DNA from: an uncultured Lachnospiraceae bacterium
GTDB taxonomy: Bacteria; Bacillota; Clostridia; Lachnospirales; Lachnospiraceae
DNA: 64,000 nt
Direction of reading: 5' to 3'
NCBI GenBank assembly: GCA_948470905.1
Contig: CAOKQK010000003.1
Location: forward strand, 1 to 64,000
Notes under the pieces: generated by a model
What the model saw: the letters and a program-made list of their open reading frames with translations, nothing else
What the model was told of the DNA's origin: nothing
Database searches by the model: none
Position numbers and translations under genes: made by a program
Shown: positions 42,053-51,421 of the stretch, piece by piece
Numbering within the stretch: the stretch's first letter is position 1
Layout of the letters: the number at the start of each line of letters is the position of its first letter

Positions 42053-42271
42053 ATTGATACCTCCTGGTATATTTTGTGCGAGCAGATATCTGGAAACATT
42101 TCTCTTTTTTCGTCCAGAGCCACATTAAGGAAAATACCCAATTCCCCCAATGGGGCTTGCCGCCCAACAGAAATGGACACAAACAGCCTGAGCCGTTTCC
42201 GTTCATTTCGGTTTGGCTCTGGACAACTTTATGATAACACGTCTGGAGTGGAGTTTCAATGGGTATTGTTG

Positions 42272-42375
42272 AAAAATTTCCACCTGTGCGGTTGCAATGC
42301 GCCATCGCATTTGCATCGCCATAAATGGCATGCAAATGTGTTGTCGGATTGCAGCCGCACAGGTGGAAAAATTTT
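42272..42375. repeat. 104-bp near-perfect palindrome
   Basis: AAAAATTTCCACCTGTGCGG at the left pairs with CCGCACAGGTGGAAAAATTT at the right; inside, GCATTTGCATCGCC pairs with GGCATGCAAATG. Whole element can form a long hairpin with a small ATAAAT loop. Lies in the 477-bp gap between divergent genes at 42052 and 42539, which otherwise holds no supported gene. It looks like a non-coding mobile or REP-type unit. Confidence 0.75.
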
Positions 42376-42538
42376 GCCGTTGGAATTTAAGAAAGTTTTT
42401 GCATATCCCGGCAACATCTACTATAATACTGTTAAAGGTTTGCCACGCTGAGGAGCTGTGAGGCATTTGTGCAGAGTTTCCATAGATATTGGGGATACTT
42501 TTTATAGATATTAAAAATAGAAAGGCAGGATGGTTTGT

Positions 42539-42919
42539 ATGATAGAGTTTGTAGAGAGGAAAAGATGGCTGTTTTTGGGGCTTCCCTTTACTTTTACCAG
42601 GTATATGGTCAAGGAGGATATGATCACCATCGCAGAGGGACTGCTGAAAACGGTGGAAAACGACTGTTATATGTACAAAGTGCAGGATGTGACACACAGT
42701 GCGAGCCTTATGGAGAAAATGTTTAAGCTGGGGACTGTCACCTGTTTTACCGGGGATACCACCCATCCGCAGCTTGTGTTGGAGCACATCAAGAATTCCA
42801 GGCAGATTAAGGAGTTTATCTTGAGACAGTCCGAGGAAGAACGGCTGAGGAGGCGCACCGTGAACATGGTTGACATCGGTTCCGATGAGATGGAGCTGAC
42901 GGATGAAGTGGAATCATAA
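42539..42919 (+). CDS. PH-domain-like (bPH_2/YdbS-type) small protein
   Basis: 126 aa. Seen: RKRWLFLGLPFTFTRYMVKEDMITIAEGLLKTVENDCYMYKVQDVTHSASLMEKMFKLGTVTCF-type beta-strand succession, which matches bacterial PH domains of the YdbS/DUF304 class, then a charged C-terminal tail. Soluble, without a membrane helix. Start 42539 is preferred over the ATG at 42530, which directly abuts the AGGCAGG site. Function unknown. Confidence 0.75.
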   Translation: MIEFVERKRWLFLGLPFTFTRYMVKEDMITIAEGLLKTVENDCYMYKVQDVTHSASLMEKMFKLGTVTCFTGDTTHPQLVLEHIKNSRQIKEFILRQSEEERLRRRTVNMVDIGSDEMELTDEVES

Positions 42920-42977
42920 GGCGGACGCAGGATCCAAATGAGTGTACGGTTCTGACGGATATGAGGTTTTGGAAGGC

Positions 42978-43391
42978 TTATTTTTTGTCTGTCGGCAAGG
43001 AGGGGGACACCAGCCGTTCGAACATCAGGCCGGCGCCGAACCAGTACGGGGCAAAGTCGAGGCGGATGACATTGCCTACATGGAAGCGGCTGCGGCTATA
43101 ATCCCAGGGACAGAGCTCATATTTGGAGAGTACCTTCCCGGTGAGATATTCCACGGAATAGATCAGGCTCATGTAGGTGGCGCCGCGCAGCCAGACGGGG
43201 CGGTTTTTCAGCAATTTGCACACGGGCCTGAGCAGGGCGGCGCTTCCGTATATGGGAAACATCCAAAGGGAGGTGTTTCCCTTGAGGGTCATTTCCCGGC
43301 GGCGTAGAGCGTCCAGGGAGGTAAAGATGATTTCCATGCACCAGCCGGTGAATCCGCAGGCGAGGAAATTTTTGATAAATGTATGTTTCAT
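42978..43391 (-). CDS. Putative ABC-transporter type IV membrane protein (PF06541-like)
   Basis: 137 aa with three or four hydrophobic segments. Seen: CGFTGWCMEIIFTSL, TLKGNTSLWMFPIYGSAALLRP, YMSLIYSVEYLTGKVL and CPWDYSRSRFHVGNVIRLD. This chain of motifs is characteristic of the small CmpB-like family common in Clostridia. No ABC ATPase lies next to it and no transport role is proven. A+T-poor start region with GGATAAA upstream. Confidence 0.85.
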   Translation of the reverse strand: MKHTFIKNFLACGFTGWCMEIIFTSLDALRRREMTLKGNTSLWMFPIYGSAALLRPVCKLLKNRPVWLRGATYMSLIYSVEYLTGKVLSKYELCPWDYSRSRFHVGNVIRLDFAPYWFGAGLMFERLVSPSLPTDKK

Positions 43392-43621
43392 GGCATTTTA
43401 TCCTTTCTTGACATAAGGGTGAATAATGGTTAGTATTTCCGGATGCGGTGATAATTATGAGTAAGATTTTGCAGGGCGCCCGGCAGACGGGGATTTTCAG
43501 CACAGGCTGTTTGCTGCGGGGGTGTTGACTGGTATGCGTAAGGGGGGCGCGTCCTTTTAGGAAGCACGCAGGGGGCGTATAACTGGAAAGATGCCGGTTA
43601 GTGTACACAGGAGGCATATAG

Positions 43622-44941
43622 GTGAACGAGAAGGAAGCATATGAATATATAGAGAGTGTGGGTAACTATGGCATAGTGCCGGGGCTTGACAGCATAAAAG
43701 AGCTGTGCAGGCGGCTTGGCGATCCCCAGAAGGATTTGAAGTTTGTACATGTGGCAGGCACCAACGGAAAGGGATCCGTATCGGCATTTACAGCGGCTGC
43801 GCTGAAGGCCGGGGGATACCGGGTGGGAAGATATATTTCTCCGGTTATTTTTGAATACAGAGAGAAGATCCAGGTGAATGACAGCTATATTTCCAGGCGG
43901 GCAATGTGCCGGGGGCTGGAGAGGATTAAGGAGGCGTGCGGCGGAATGGAAGAAAAGCATCCCACGCTTTTTGAGATTGAGACAGCACTTGCTTTTCTGT
44001 ATTTTCAGGAAAAGAAATGCGATATTGTGGTCTTGGAAACCGGCATGGGAGGGCTCATGGATGCTACCAATGTGATAGAAAATACCCTGGTGGCTGTGAT
44101 CACTTCCGTCAGCATGGACCACATGAAATTTCTGGGAAACACGCTGGAGGAGATTGCGGAACAGAAGGCGGGCATTATCAAAAAGGGCTGCCATGTGGTC
44201 AGCCTGCGCCAGGAGCCCGACGCAATGGAGGTGATAGAGAGGAAGGCGGCGGAGGAAGGCTGTGAGCTCACGGTTGCGGACCCGTCGCTTGCCGGACATA
44301 TCCGATATGGTCTGGAGAGTCAGCGCTTTGATTACGGGGATTATAAGGGCGTGGAGATCTCCCTGGCGGGCAGATACCAGATAGACAACGGGATTCTTGC
44401 GCTGGAAGTGCTGAAGGCACTGGCAGAAAGAGGCTTCCCGATCAGGGAGGACAGGCTGCGGGAGGGCTTCCTGGATGCAAAGTGGCCGGGAAGGTTTACC
44501 GTCATAGGCAGAAAGCCGTACTTTGTGGTGGATGGGGCTCACAATGAGGATGCCGCAAGGAGGCTGACGGAATCTTTGGAATTTTATTTTGCCGGGAAGC
44601 GGATCATCTATATCATGGGGATGTTTCGGGATAAAGAGTATGAGAAAGTGATCGGGCTTACCCATGGGCTGGCGGATCAGATCATCACAGTGGCGACGCC
44701 GGGAAATCCCAGGGCGCTGTCAGCCTATGAACTGGCGCAGGCAGTTTCCCGGTATCATCCCCAGGTGACAGCGGCGGACAGCCTGGAGGAGGCAGTGGAG
44801 ATGTGTTATCTGCTGGCGGAAAAGGAAGATGTGATCGTTGCCTTTGGTTCGCTTTCTTTTCTGGGCAGGCTGATGGATATTGTGGCAGCGAAGAACAGCA
44901 GGTCCTGCCAAAGTCAGCAGTCCCGCTGCAGGCAGGTGTGA
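43622..44941 (+). CDS. folC: Folylpolyglutamate synthase / dihydrofolate synthase
   Basis: 439 aa. Adds glutamates to folate. Seen: P-loop HVAGTNGKGSVSAF (residues 41-54), YISPVIFEYREKIQVND, ETGMGGLMDATNVI and VDGAHNEDAARRL in the C-terminal domain. GTG start with AGGAGGC 7 nt upstream. First gene of a folate operon with folE, an HD-domain gene, folP and folBK. Confidence 0.94.
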   Translation: MNEKEAYEYIESVGNYGIVPGLDSIKELCRRLGDPQKDLKFVHVAGTNGKGSVSAFTAAALKAGGYRVGRYISPVIFEYREKIQVNDSYISRRAMCRGLERIKEACGGMEEKHPTLFEIETALAFLYFQEKKCDIVVLETGMGGLMDATNVIENTLVAVITSVSMDHMKFLGNTLEEIAEQKAGIIKKGCHVVSLRQEPDAMEVIERKAAEEGCELTVADPSLAGHIRYGLESQRFDYGDYKGVEISLAGRYQIDNGILALEVLKALAERGFPIREDRLREGFLDAKWPGRFTVIGRKPYFVVDGAHNEDAARRLTESLEFYFAGKRIIYIMGMFRDKEYEKVIGLTHGLADQIITVATPGNPRALSAYELAQAVSRYHPQVTAADSLEEAVEMCYLLAEKEDVIVAFGSLSFLGRLMDIVAAKNSRSCQSQQSRCRQV

Positions 44942-44997
44942 GCCTGGCGGCATTTTGCCCGCAGGGATAAATAACAGAGTGCATGAGGAGTCGTAAA

Positions 44998-45561
44998 ATG
45001 GTAGATCAGGAGAAAATAAGAGAGGCTGCAAGGCTGCTCTTAGAGGGAATCGGTGAAGATGTGACGAGGGAAGGGCTGGCGGAGACACCGGACAGGATCG
45101 CCCGTATGTATGAGGAGCTGTTCTCGGGAATGGGGACGGATGCCGGGGAGCCTCTGTCGAGAGTATTTTCTGTGGAAAATAATGAGATGGTGATGGAGAA
45201 GGATATTGTCTTTTATTCCATGTGCGAGCATCACCTGATGCCCTTTTACGGAAAGGCGCACATCGCTTATGTGCCGGACGGCAGAGTGGCCGGCTTAAGC
45301 AAGCTGGCAAGGACTGTGGAGGTATACGCAAGACGGCTTCAGATTCAGGAGCGCATGACGGGACAGATTGCAGACGACGTCATGAAATATCTTGCGCCCC
45401 AGGGCGTCATGGTGGTGCTGGAGGCGGAACATATGTGCATGACCATGCGGGGCGTGAAAAAGCCCGGCAGCAGGACGGTAAGTGTGGCAGTAAGGGGAGT
45501 ATTTGAGAAGGATGCTGTCCTGCAGGAGCAGTTTTTCGCCATGCTGAGGCTGCAGGGCTGA
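44998..45561 (+). CDS. folE: GTP cyclohydrolase I
   Basis: 187 aa. Opens GTP to 7,8-dihydroneopterin triphosphate. Seen: [16 protein letters not shown], the zinc site [35 protein letters not shown] and the second zinc/cysteine region [17 protein letters not shown]. Start 44998 follows GAGGAG at 7 nt; an in-frame ATG at 44983 lies before that site. 56 bp after folC. Confidence 0.96.
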   Translation: MVDQEKIREAARLLLEGIGEDVTREGLAETPDRIARMYEELFSGMGTDAGEPLSRVFSVENNEMVMEKDIVFYSMCEHHLMPFYGKAHIAYVPDGRVAGLSKLARTVEVYARRLQIQERMTGQIADDVMKYLAPQGVMVVLEAEHMCMTMRGVKKPGSRTVSVAVRGVFEKDAVLQEQFFAMLRLQG

Positions 45562-45614
45562 ATACCCTGGAGCGGGAGGGCAGCTTCCAGATTTTGAATG
45601 GATATCAAAGAACA

Positions 45615-46097
45615 ATGGAAAGAATTAACAAAATATTAAAACATAAGCTGTTTCTTACCTGTTTAGACAAAAATGCCCAGGCAGAAAAGGACAGGATTTT
45701 CTGCCGTCATGATATGTCTCATTTTCTCCATGTGGCAAGGATCGGCAGGATCTTAAACGCGGAGGAGGGGTTGGGCATGGAGACAGAGCTGATCTATGCG
45801 GCGGCGCTTCTGCATGATATCGGGAAACATCTGCAATATGCGGAAGGGACCCCGCATGAACAGGCAAGTGTACAGCTTGCCGCCGGTATCCTTTCCGACT
45901 GCGGTTTTGGCAGAGAAGAAACAGCTGTGGTTATAGACGCCATACTGGGTCACAGGGATGAACGCTCGGCAGGTGAGAAAAATTTAAAAGGGATCCTTTA
46001 CCGCGCGGACAAGCTGAGCCGTGCCTGTTTCTGCTGCCCGGCGCAAGCCCTCTGCGACTGGAAGGACGGCAAAAAGAATTTAAAACTGCGGTATTGA
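45615..46097 (+). CDS. HD-domain phosphohydrolase in the folate operon
   Basis: 160 aa. Seen: HDMSHFLHVARIG and the HD pair in LLHDIGKH (about residue 68), then HRDE and a C-terminal RADKLSRACFCCPA motif. HD proteins at this place in Lachnospiraceae folate operons may remove phosphate from dihydroneopterin triphosphate; this is inference. The start at 45615 is chosen on similarity (MERINKIL); TTG at 45594 is an alternative. Confidence 0.85.
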   Translation: MERINKILKHKLFLTCLDKNAQAEKDRIFCRHDMSHFLHVARIGRILNAEEGLGMETELIYAAALLHDIGKHLQYAEGTPHEQASVQLAAGILSDCGFGREETAVVIDAILGHRDERSAGEKNLKGILYRADKLSRACFCCPAQALCDWKDGKKNLKLRY

Positions 46098-46258
46098 GGG
46101 ATTGGGATTTCAGAGGAAAGCCCAGAGCTGTAATCTGTGAGGAAAGAGAGGCGGCAGGGGGGTGAAAGGCTTAAAAAAGCAGGGAAGTACAAAAGAGAAT
46201 TGCGCGGCAGTGAACCGGGAGATCAATTATTTAAGGAATGATGGGAGCATAGAGACAG

Positions 46259-47080
46259 ATGAAAATTGGAAACAGGGATTTTGAGATCAAAGGCCATACG
46301 TATGTAATGGGGATCCTGAACCTGACGCCTGACTCATTTTCAGACGGGGGAAGATGGAATCACAGGGACAGGGCGCTGAAGCATGTGGACGAGATGATAA
46401 AGGAGGGGGCAGAGCTCATTGACATCGGCGGGGAATCCACTCGTCCGGGCTATACCATGGTTTCTGACGAGGAGGAGGCGGCAAGGGTGGTTCCCATCAT
46501 CCAGGCGGTGAAGGCTGAGTTTGATATCCCGGTTTCGCTGGACACCTACAAGCCGCAGGTTGCGGCTGCAGGCATTGCAGCGGGAGCAGATATGATCAAC
46601 GACATATGGGGGCTGAAATGGGACGAAAGGATGGGGGGCGTTATTGCAGACAGCGGGCGGCCCTGCTGCCTGATGCACAACAGAAAGAGCGGCGGCAGTG
46701 ACTACCGGAATTTCATGCAGGATGTGGCGGCGGATCTGGCGGAAACTCTCCGGCTGGCAGATCAGGCGGGGATTGCCCGCAGCAGGATCATACTGGATCC
46801 CGGGGTGGGGTTTGCCAAGACTTATGAGCAGAATCTGGAGGTCCTCCATTCCATGGAGGTGCTGCAGGAGCTTGGCTGCCCCCTGCTTTTGGGCTGCAGC
46901 CGCAAATCTGTCATAGGTCTGACGCTTGACCTGCCTGTGGAGGAAAGGCTGGAGGGGACATTGGCAACCACGGTGATGGCGGTGATGAAGGGCTGTATGT
47001 TCGTGCGTGTCCACGATGTCAGGGAGAATGTGCGTGCCGTAAGGATGACGGAGGCTGTTTTGAGAGGAGGCTGTGTGTAA
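46259..47080 (+). CDS. folP: Dihydropteroate synthase
   Basis: 273 aa. Joins the pterin diphosphate and p-aminobenzoate; target of sulfonamides. Seen: the first signature MGILNLTPDSFSDGG, DIGGESTRPG, NDIWGLKW, DPGVGFAKT and the SRKSVIG loop that contacts p-aminobenzoate. Its stop overlaps the next gene by 1 nt. Gap of 161 bp after the HD gene contains no clear signal. Confidence 0.96.
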   Translation: MKIGNRDFEIKGHTYVMGILNLTPDSFSDGGRWNHRDRALKHVDEMIKEGAELIDIGGESTRPGYTMVSDEEEAARVVPIIQAVKAEFDIPVSLDTYKPQVAAAGIAAGADMINDIWGLKWDERMGGVIADSGRPCCLMHNRKSGGSDYRNFMQDVAADLAETLRLADQAGIARSRIILDPGVGFAKTYEQNLEVLHSMEVLQELGCPLLLGCSRKSVIGLTLDLPVEERLEGTLATTVMAVMKGCMFVRVHDVRENVRAVRMTEAVLRGGCV

Positions 47081-47949
47081 TGTATTCGGAGTGGGCAAAA
47101 GACGAGATCAGGATAGAGAGGCTGGAGGTATTTGCGCATCACGGAGTATTTCCAGAGGAAACCAGGGACGGCCAGGTTTTTTATGTGAATGCAGTGCTTT
47201 ATACGGATGTACACAGGGCAGGTGAGACGGATGATCTGACATATTCCATAGATTATGGGGATGTCTGTTTTTTTATAACAGAATGGATGCAGGGTAACAC
47301 CTGCCTGCTGTTGGAGGCGGTTGCGGAAAGGCTCGCAAGGGCGCTTTTGTTAAAATATGACCTGATATGCGGCCTGGATCTGGAGATATTAAAGCCTCAT
47401 GCCCCCATTAAGCTTCCCTTTGGCTGTGTGTCAGTGAGGGTACACAGAGGATGGCACCGGTCTTATATCGGGATTGGCTCTAATATGGGAGATCGGGAAA
47501 ATTATATCAAAGGCGCCGTGGAAGCGTTGAAGGCACATCCCTTTATCCGGGTGAAGAAGATGTCGGAACTGATGGTGACAGAGCCTTATGGCGGAGTAGA
47601 GCAGGAAGACTTCTTAAACGGGGCGCTGGAACTGGAGACATTGCTGGAGCCGGAGGAGCTTTTGGAGGCGTTGCATGAAATAGAAAACGCGGCGGACAGG
47701 AAACGGGATATCCATTGGGGACCCAGGACGTTGGATCTGGATATCTTGTTTTTTGATGATATTTGTTACAGGAGCGAGACATTGGTCATCCCCCATCCCG
47801 ATCTGGCAAACCGCCGGTTCGTGCTGGAGCCGCTGGCAATGATCGCGCCTTATATGTGTCATCCTGTCATGGGAAAGACTGTGTCAGAGCTTCTAATAGG
47901 GCTTGGGGAGATATCGCCCTGCATACTCCCCGCACAGTCCGGTGAATAG
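47080..47949 (+). CDS. folBK: Bifunctional dihydroneopterin aldolase / HPPK (FolB-FolK fusion)
   Basis: 289 aa. Residues 1-122 are FolB (LEVFAHHGVFPEET, YSIDYGDVCFFI, LLLEAVAERLA), residues about 126-289 FolK (SYIGIGSNMGDRENYI, GGVEQEDFLNGALEL, RDIHWGPRTLDLDILFFDD, IPHPDLANRRFVLEPL). It carries out two successive steps before FolP. One-nt overlap with folP gives tight coupling. Its 3' end overlaps the convergent Gx-transporter gene by 57 bp. Confidence 0.95.
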   Translation: MYSEWAKDEIRIERLEVFAHHGVFPEETRDGQVFYVNAVLYTDVHRAGETDDLTYSIDYGDVCFFITEWMQGNTCLLLEAVAERLARALLLKYDLICGLDLEILKPHAPIKLPFGCVSVRVHRGWHRSYIGIGSNMGDRENYIKGAVEALKAHPFIRVKKMSELMVTEPYGGVEQEDFLNGALELETLLEPEELLEALHEIENAADRKRDIHWGPRTLDLDILFFDDICYRSETLVIPHPDLANRRFVLEPLAMIAPYMCHPVMGKTVSELLIGLGEISPCILPAQSGE

Positions 47950-48387
47950 CCCGGTCAGGATGCCGCTCAGGACCAGAAAGGGCAGGTAGGCTGCTACGCC
48001 GGGGGTTGATGTGACAATGAGGGCGATGACCAGCTGTCCCATGTTGTGAGCCAGGCCGCCCAGGGCGCCGGTGAGGAAGAACATTTTTTTGTGCAGCAGC
48101 TTTGTGACAAGTGCCATGACAAGCAGGCTTAAGATCCCGCCGGCGAGGCTGTAGAGCAGGCTTAGAGCCTGGCCGAACAAAAGTGCCGAGAGCAGGATCC
48201 TGGCAATGAGCACCAGGAAGGCATCCTTTGCGGAGGTATTCCGCAGCAGGATCAGGCTTATGATGTTTGCGAGCCCCAGCTTGAATCCGGGGATGGGCAC
48301 AAGGGGGGGAATGGCGCTCTCCACGGCATAAATGGCCAGGGACAGGGTTGTAAACAGTGCGAGGACGGTCAGTTTCTTGATTGGCAT
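47893..48387 (-). CDS. Gx transporter family protein (HepT component I-like)
   Basis: 164 aa. Five hydrophobic segments; seen: LTVLALFTTLSLAIYAVESAIPPLVPIPGFKLGLANIISLI, LLFGQALSLLYSLAGGILSLLVM and GALGGLAHNMGQLVIA. This family (PF07456-type) is annotated as heptaprenyl diphosphate synthase component I or Gx transporter and often lies with the NusG-II protein and ApbE, as here. Probably a small S-component-like transporter or a factor for a flavin/quinone-type system; not proven. Confidence 0.85.
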   Translation of the reverse strand: MPIKKLTVLALFTTLSLAIYAVESAIPPLVPIPGFKLGLANIISLILLRNTSAKDAFLVLIARILLSALLFGQALSLLYSLAGGILSLLVMALVTKLLHKKMFFLTGALGGLAHNMGQLVIALIVTSTPGVAAYLPFLVLSGILTGLFTGLCGEYAGRYLPKPY

Positions 48388-48401
48388 GGAAGCCTCCTGG
48401 T

Positions 48402-48824
48402 TCAGTAAGTATAAACATCCGGTGCCGGGGGATCGCCTGCCTTATCTGACAAGGGACGCAGCAGGATCACAAGCCGGTTCGGAAGACAGGTGATGGGGAG
48501 CTTTGTATCTGTGATAAAGCCCTGTCTGACACAGATTTTGTCCGGGCAGTCAGCGGAGATGATGCCGATGCTGCCCGGACGGACTTCGATCTCATTGACA
48601 CCGCCCTCTGCATTTTCCACTGTAAAGGTACGGCTTTCAGAAATATCATGGAGAGGGATGCTGTACAGCAGCCTGCCGTCCTGGTAAATCTGCGCGGCAT
48701 AGCCGTCACCTGCATTACTGCCCCTGTCGGGAAGCAGCAGGCAAAGCAGGCTGAGGGATGCGGACAGGATGAGGATTGCGGAAATGATTATGGCAGCTTT
48801 TTTATCCTTCTGTTTTGTGCTCAA
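48402..48824 (-). CDS. NusG domain II-containing membrane-anchored protein
   Basis: 140 aa. One N-terminal helix (AAIIISAILILSASLSLLCLL), then a NusG-II-type beta domain (GYAAQIYQDGRLLYSIPL, NEIEVRPGSIGIISADCPDKICVRQGFI, CLPNRLVILL). The CPDKICV cysteine pair is typical of this secreted group. Encoded 14 bp upstream of the Gx-transporter gene. The trio with ApbE suggests a redox or flavin-linked extracytoplasmic function. Confidence 0.9.
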   Translation of the reverse strand: MSTKQKDKKAAIIISAILILSASLSLLCLLLPDRGSNAGDGYAAQIYQDGRLLYSIPLHDISESRTFTVENAEGGVNEIEVRPGSIGIISADCPDKICVRQGFITDTKLPITCLPNRLVILLRPLSDKAGDPPAPDVYTY

Positions 48825-48953
48825 GCGATTACCTTCCTTAAGGGTGTGGTGTAGTGTTTAATGGTTTATAACAGTTCCTCAGATTCTGCTGCATACAGTT
48901 TCGCAGGATTTGATATAAGTATAACAAAATCGGGGGGAAAAGGGAATGAGAAC

Positions 48954-50045
48954 ATGAAGAATTTTTCAAAAAGACATTCAGCACCCATATTGTTTGTGCT
49001 GTTATGGGGAGGGTTATTCTGCCTATTGCTCTGTGGGTGCGGCGCGCAGACGTCTGTGCCCTGTCGGTATGCGGACACGGCGATGGGGACCGTGGTGCGG
49101 CAGACCCTTTATGCCCCTGATGAAGGAACGGCGGATTCCGCTTCGGATGCTATAAAGTCTCTCTTGGATCAGTTAGAGGAGCAGGAGCTCTCCTGGCGCC
49201 TGGAGACATCGGAGATTTACGCTGTCAATGAAGCAGCGGGCAGCAGGGAAGGCTATCTGCTGTCAAATGAGATGACACAGATCATTGTCAGATGCCTTGA
49301 GGTCAGCCGGGAGGCAGAAGGGGCTTTCGATATGACACTGGGATCGGTGGTCCGTCTTTGGGATATTGACAGCTGGGCGGCAGTCGGGCAGTCGGGGGAC
49401 TTTATCCCGCCGGACAGTGAGCTTTTGCGGCAGGCATTGGGAAACAGCGGTTATGACAGGCTGAAGCTGGAGCCGGAAGTGTCCGGAGAAAATGGGGAGA
49501 TCCTGCAGGCGAGGATCTTTCTCCCGGCAGGGATGCGGCTTGACCTGGGTGCGGCTGGCAAAGGGCTGGCAATGGACAGGATCCTGGACAGTCTGAAGGA
49601 CAGCGGGATCAGCGGGGCAGTGATCTCCATCGGAGGCGCTGTGCTGACCTACGGCGATAAGCCGGACCATACGGAATGGAAGGTGGGTATCATCAATCCT
49701 ATGGAGCCTGGGGAATATATGGGGATACTCTCCCTGAAAGGGCAGTGGTGTGTCTCTACCTCCGGAGATTACGAGCGATATGTGGAGGCGGACGGCATCC
49801 GCTTCCACCATATCATGGATCCTGCCACAGGGATGCCCGCTGACAGCGGGGTCCGCAGCGTGACCATCCTCACAAGGGATGGGCTTTTGAGCGACATATT
49901 ATCTACCGCCTGTTTTGTCCTGGGGACCGAAAAGGGGCTGGAGCTGGCGCGGCAATACGGCGCGGAGGCGCTGTTTGTGACGGCGGACGGTGAGACGGTG
50001 ATGACGGAAGGCATGGAAGGTCTGTTTTCGCCTGCGGAACGTTAG
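48954..50045 (+). CDS. apbE: FAD:protein FMN transferase, lipoprotein
   Basis: 363 aa. Attaches FMN to Thr/Ser of target proteins such as RnfG/RnfD or NqrC outside the membrane. Seen: signal with lipobox ending LLLCGC (anchored Cys near residue 27), ADTAMGTVV, GAFDMTLGSVVRLWDI, RLDLGAAGKGLAMDRI, ISIGGAVLTYG, and C-terminal HHIMDPATGMPAD with SVTILTRDGLLSDILSTACFVLG. Start 48954 sits at the signal peptide. No target with a D-x2-S/T-G-A-T motif is coded next to it. Divergent from the NusG-II gene. Confidence 0.93.
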   Translation: MKNFSKRHSAPILFVLLWGGLFCLLLCGCGAQTSVPCRYADTAMGTVVRQTLYAPDEGTADSASDAIKSLLDQLEEQELSWRLETSEIYAVNEAAGSREGYLLSNEMTQIIVRCLEVSREAEGAFDMTLGSVVRLWDIDSWAAVGQSGDFIPPDSELLRQALGNSGYDRLKLEPEVSGENGEILQARIFLPAGMRLDLGAAGKGLAMDRILDSLKDSGISGAVISIGGAVLTYGDKPDHTEWKVGIINPMEPGEYMGILSLKGQWCVSTSGDYERYVEADGIRFHHIMDPATGMPADSGVRSVTILTRDGLLSDILSTACFVLGTEKGLELARQYGAEALFVTADGETVMTEGMEGLFSPAER

Positions 50046-50107
50046 CGCCAGCACGCCGGCTGAAGTACGTGGAGTTTTGGTATTCTGATCAAGATCTAAT
50101 ATATTGT

Positions 50108-50142
50108 AAAAGCCCTGCTGTCGTGAAGATGGCGGGGCTTTT
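50108..50142 (+). terminator. Terminator after apbE
   Basis: AAAAGCCCTGC and GCGGGGCTTTT pair (one G-T pair), loop TGTCGTGAAGATG; ends in TTTT. Confidence 0.8.
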
Positions 50143-50226
50143 GCAGTATCTGGACATCCGATGATATCTGGAACAATTATTAATCTGAAAAAATAATTTC
50201 CTCCAAAAAGGTTATAATGATGTTGA

Positions 50227-51123
<897 letters not shown>

Positions 51124-51136
51124 GAGATGGAAGGAG

Positions 51137-51160
51137 TATCAAAAAGTACACTTTTTGATA
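51137..51160 (+). repeat. Recombination-site candidate, left inverted repeat
   Basis: 24-bp palindrome with 11-bp arms and a central AC dinucleotide (51148-51149). Core 20-mer TCAAAAAGTACACTTTTTGA at 51139-51158. The core is the exact reverse complement of the core at 51362-51381. Confidence 0.8.
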
Positions 51161-51177
51161 GTTTCCAATTTCTTTAT

Positions 51178-51206
51178 ACTCTAGCACATAAACCTGGATA
51201 TGTCCA
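51178..51206 (-). promoter_or_regulatory. Leftward promoter candidate inside the invertible segment
   Basis: On the minus strand TGGACA (51206-51201), a 17-bp spacer and TAGAGT (51183-51178), with an overlapping TATAAA. Match to consensus is moderate. Inversion would point it at the operon beginning at 51422. Confidence 0.45.
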
Positions 51207-51241
51207 TACATAAATTTTTGCCAGGCACCGTGATTAGGCGG

Positions 51242-51278
51242 GGGATATCTGAAAAAAAGCAGGATATCCCTCTTTTTT
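51242..51278 (+). terminator. Rightward terminator inside the invertible segment
   Basis: GGGATATC and GATATCCC pair over a 13-nt loop, followed by TCTTTTTTG. The T-run exists only on this strand, so it works in the current orientation on transcripts coming from the recombinase side. Confidence 0.8.
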
Positions 51279-51358
51279 GAATGCTTTAATGAAAAAAATC
51301 AAGAGGGATCTCATGGGGGGTTTGGCAGAAACAGCGGAGATGGCAGAAGTGGGAGATA

Positions 51359-51384
51359 CTGTCAAAAAGTGTACTTTTTGACAG
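51359..51384 (-). repeat. Recombination-site candidate, right inverted repeat
   Basis: 26-bp palindrome with 12-bp arms and a central GT dinucleotide (51371-51372). Its core 20-mer (51362-51381) is the exact reverse complement of the left site core; the flanks differ at one base on each side. Confidence 0.8.
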
Positions 51385-51421
51385 TTTTTTGGCACACGCA
51401 GGTTGAGAGAGAGTCAGAGTC

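Larger units (their letters stand above)
51137..51384. other. Candidate invertible promoter segment (phase switch)
   Basis: About 222 bp between the two central dinucleotides. It holds a rightward terminator and a candidate leftward promoter (listed separately) and no gene. In the present orientation the promoter points to the recombinase gene and the terminator faces the glycosyltransferase operon, so the operon reads as OFF. Inversion would swap this. Confidence 0.7.
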
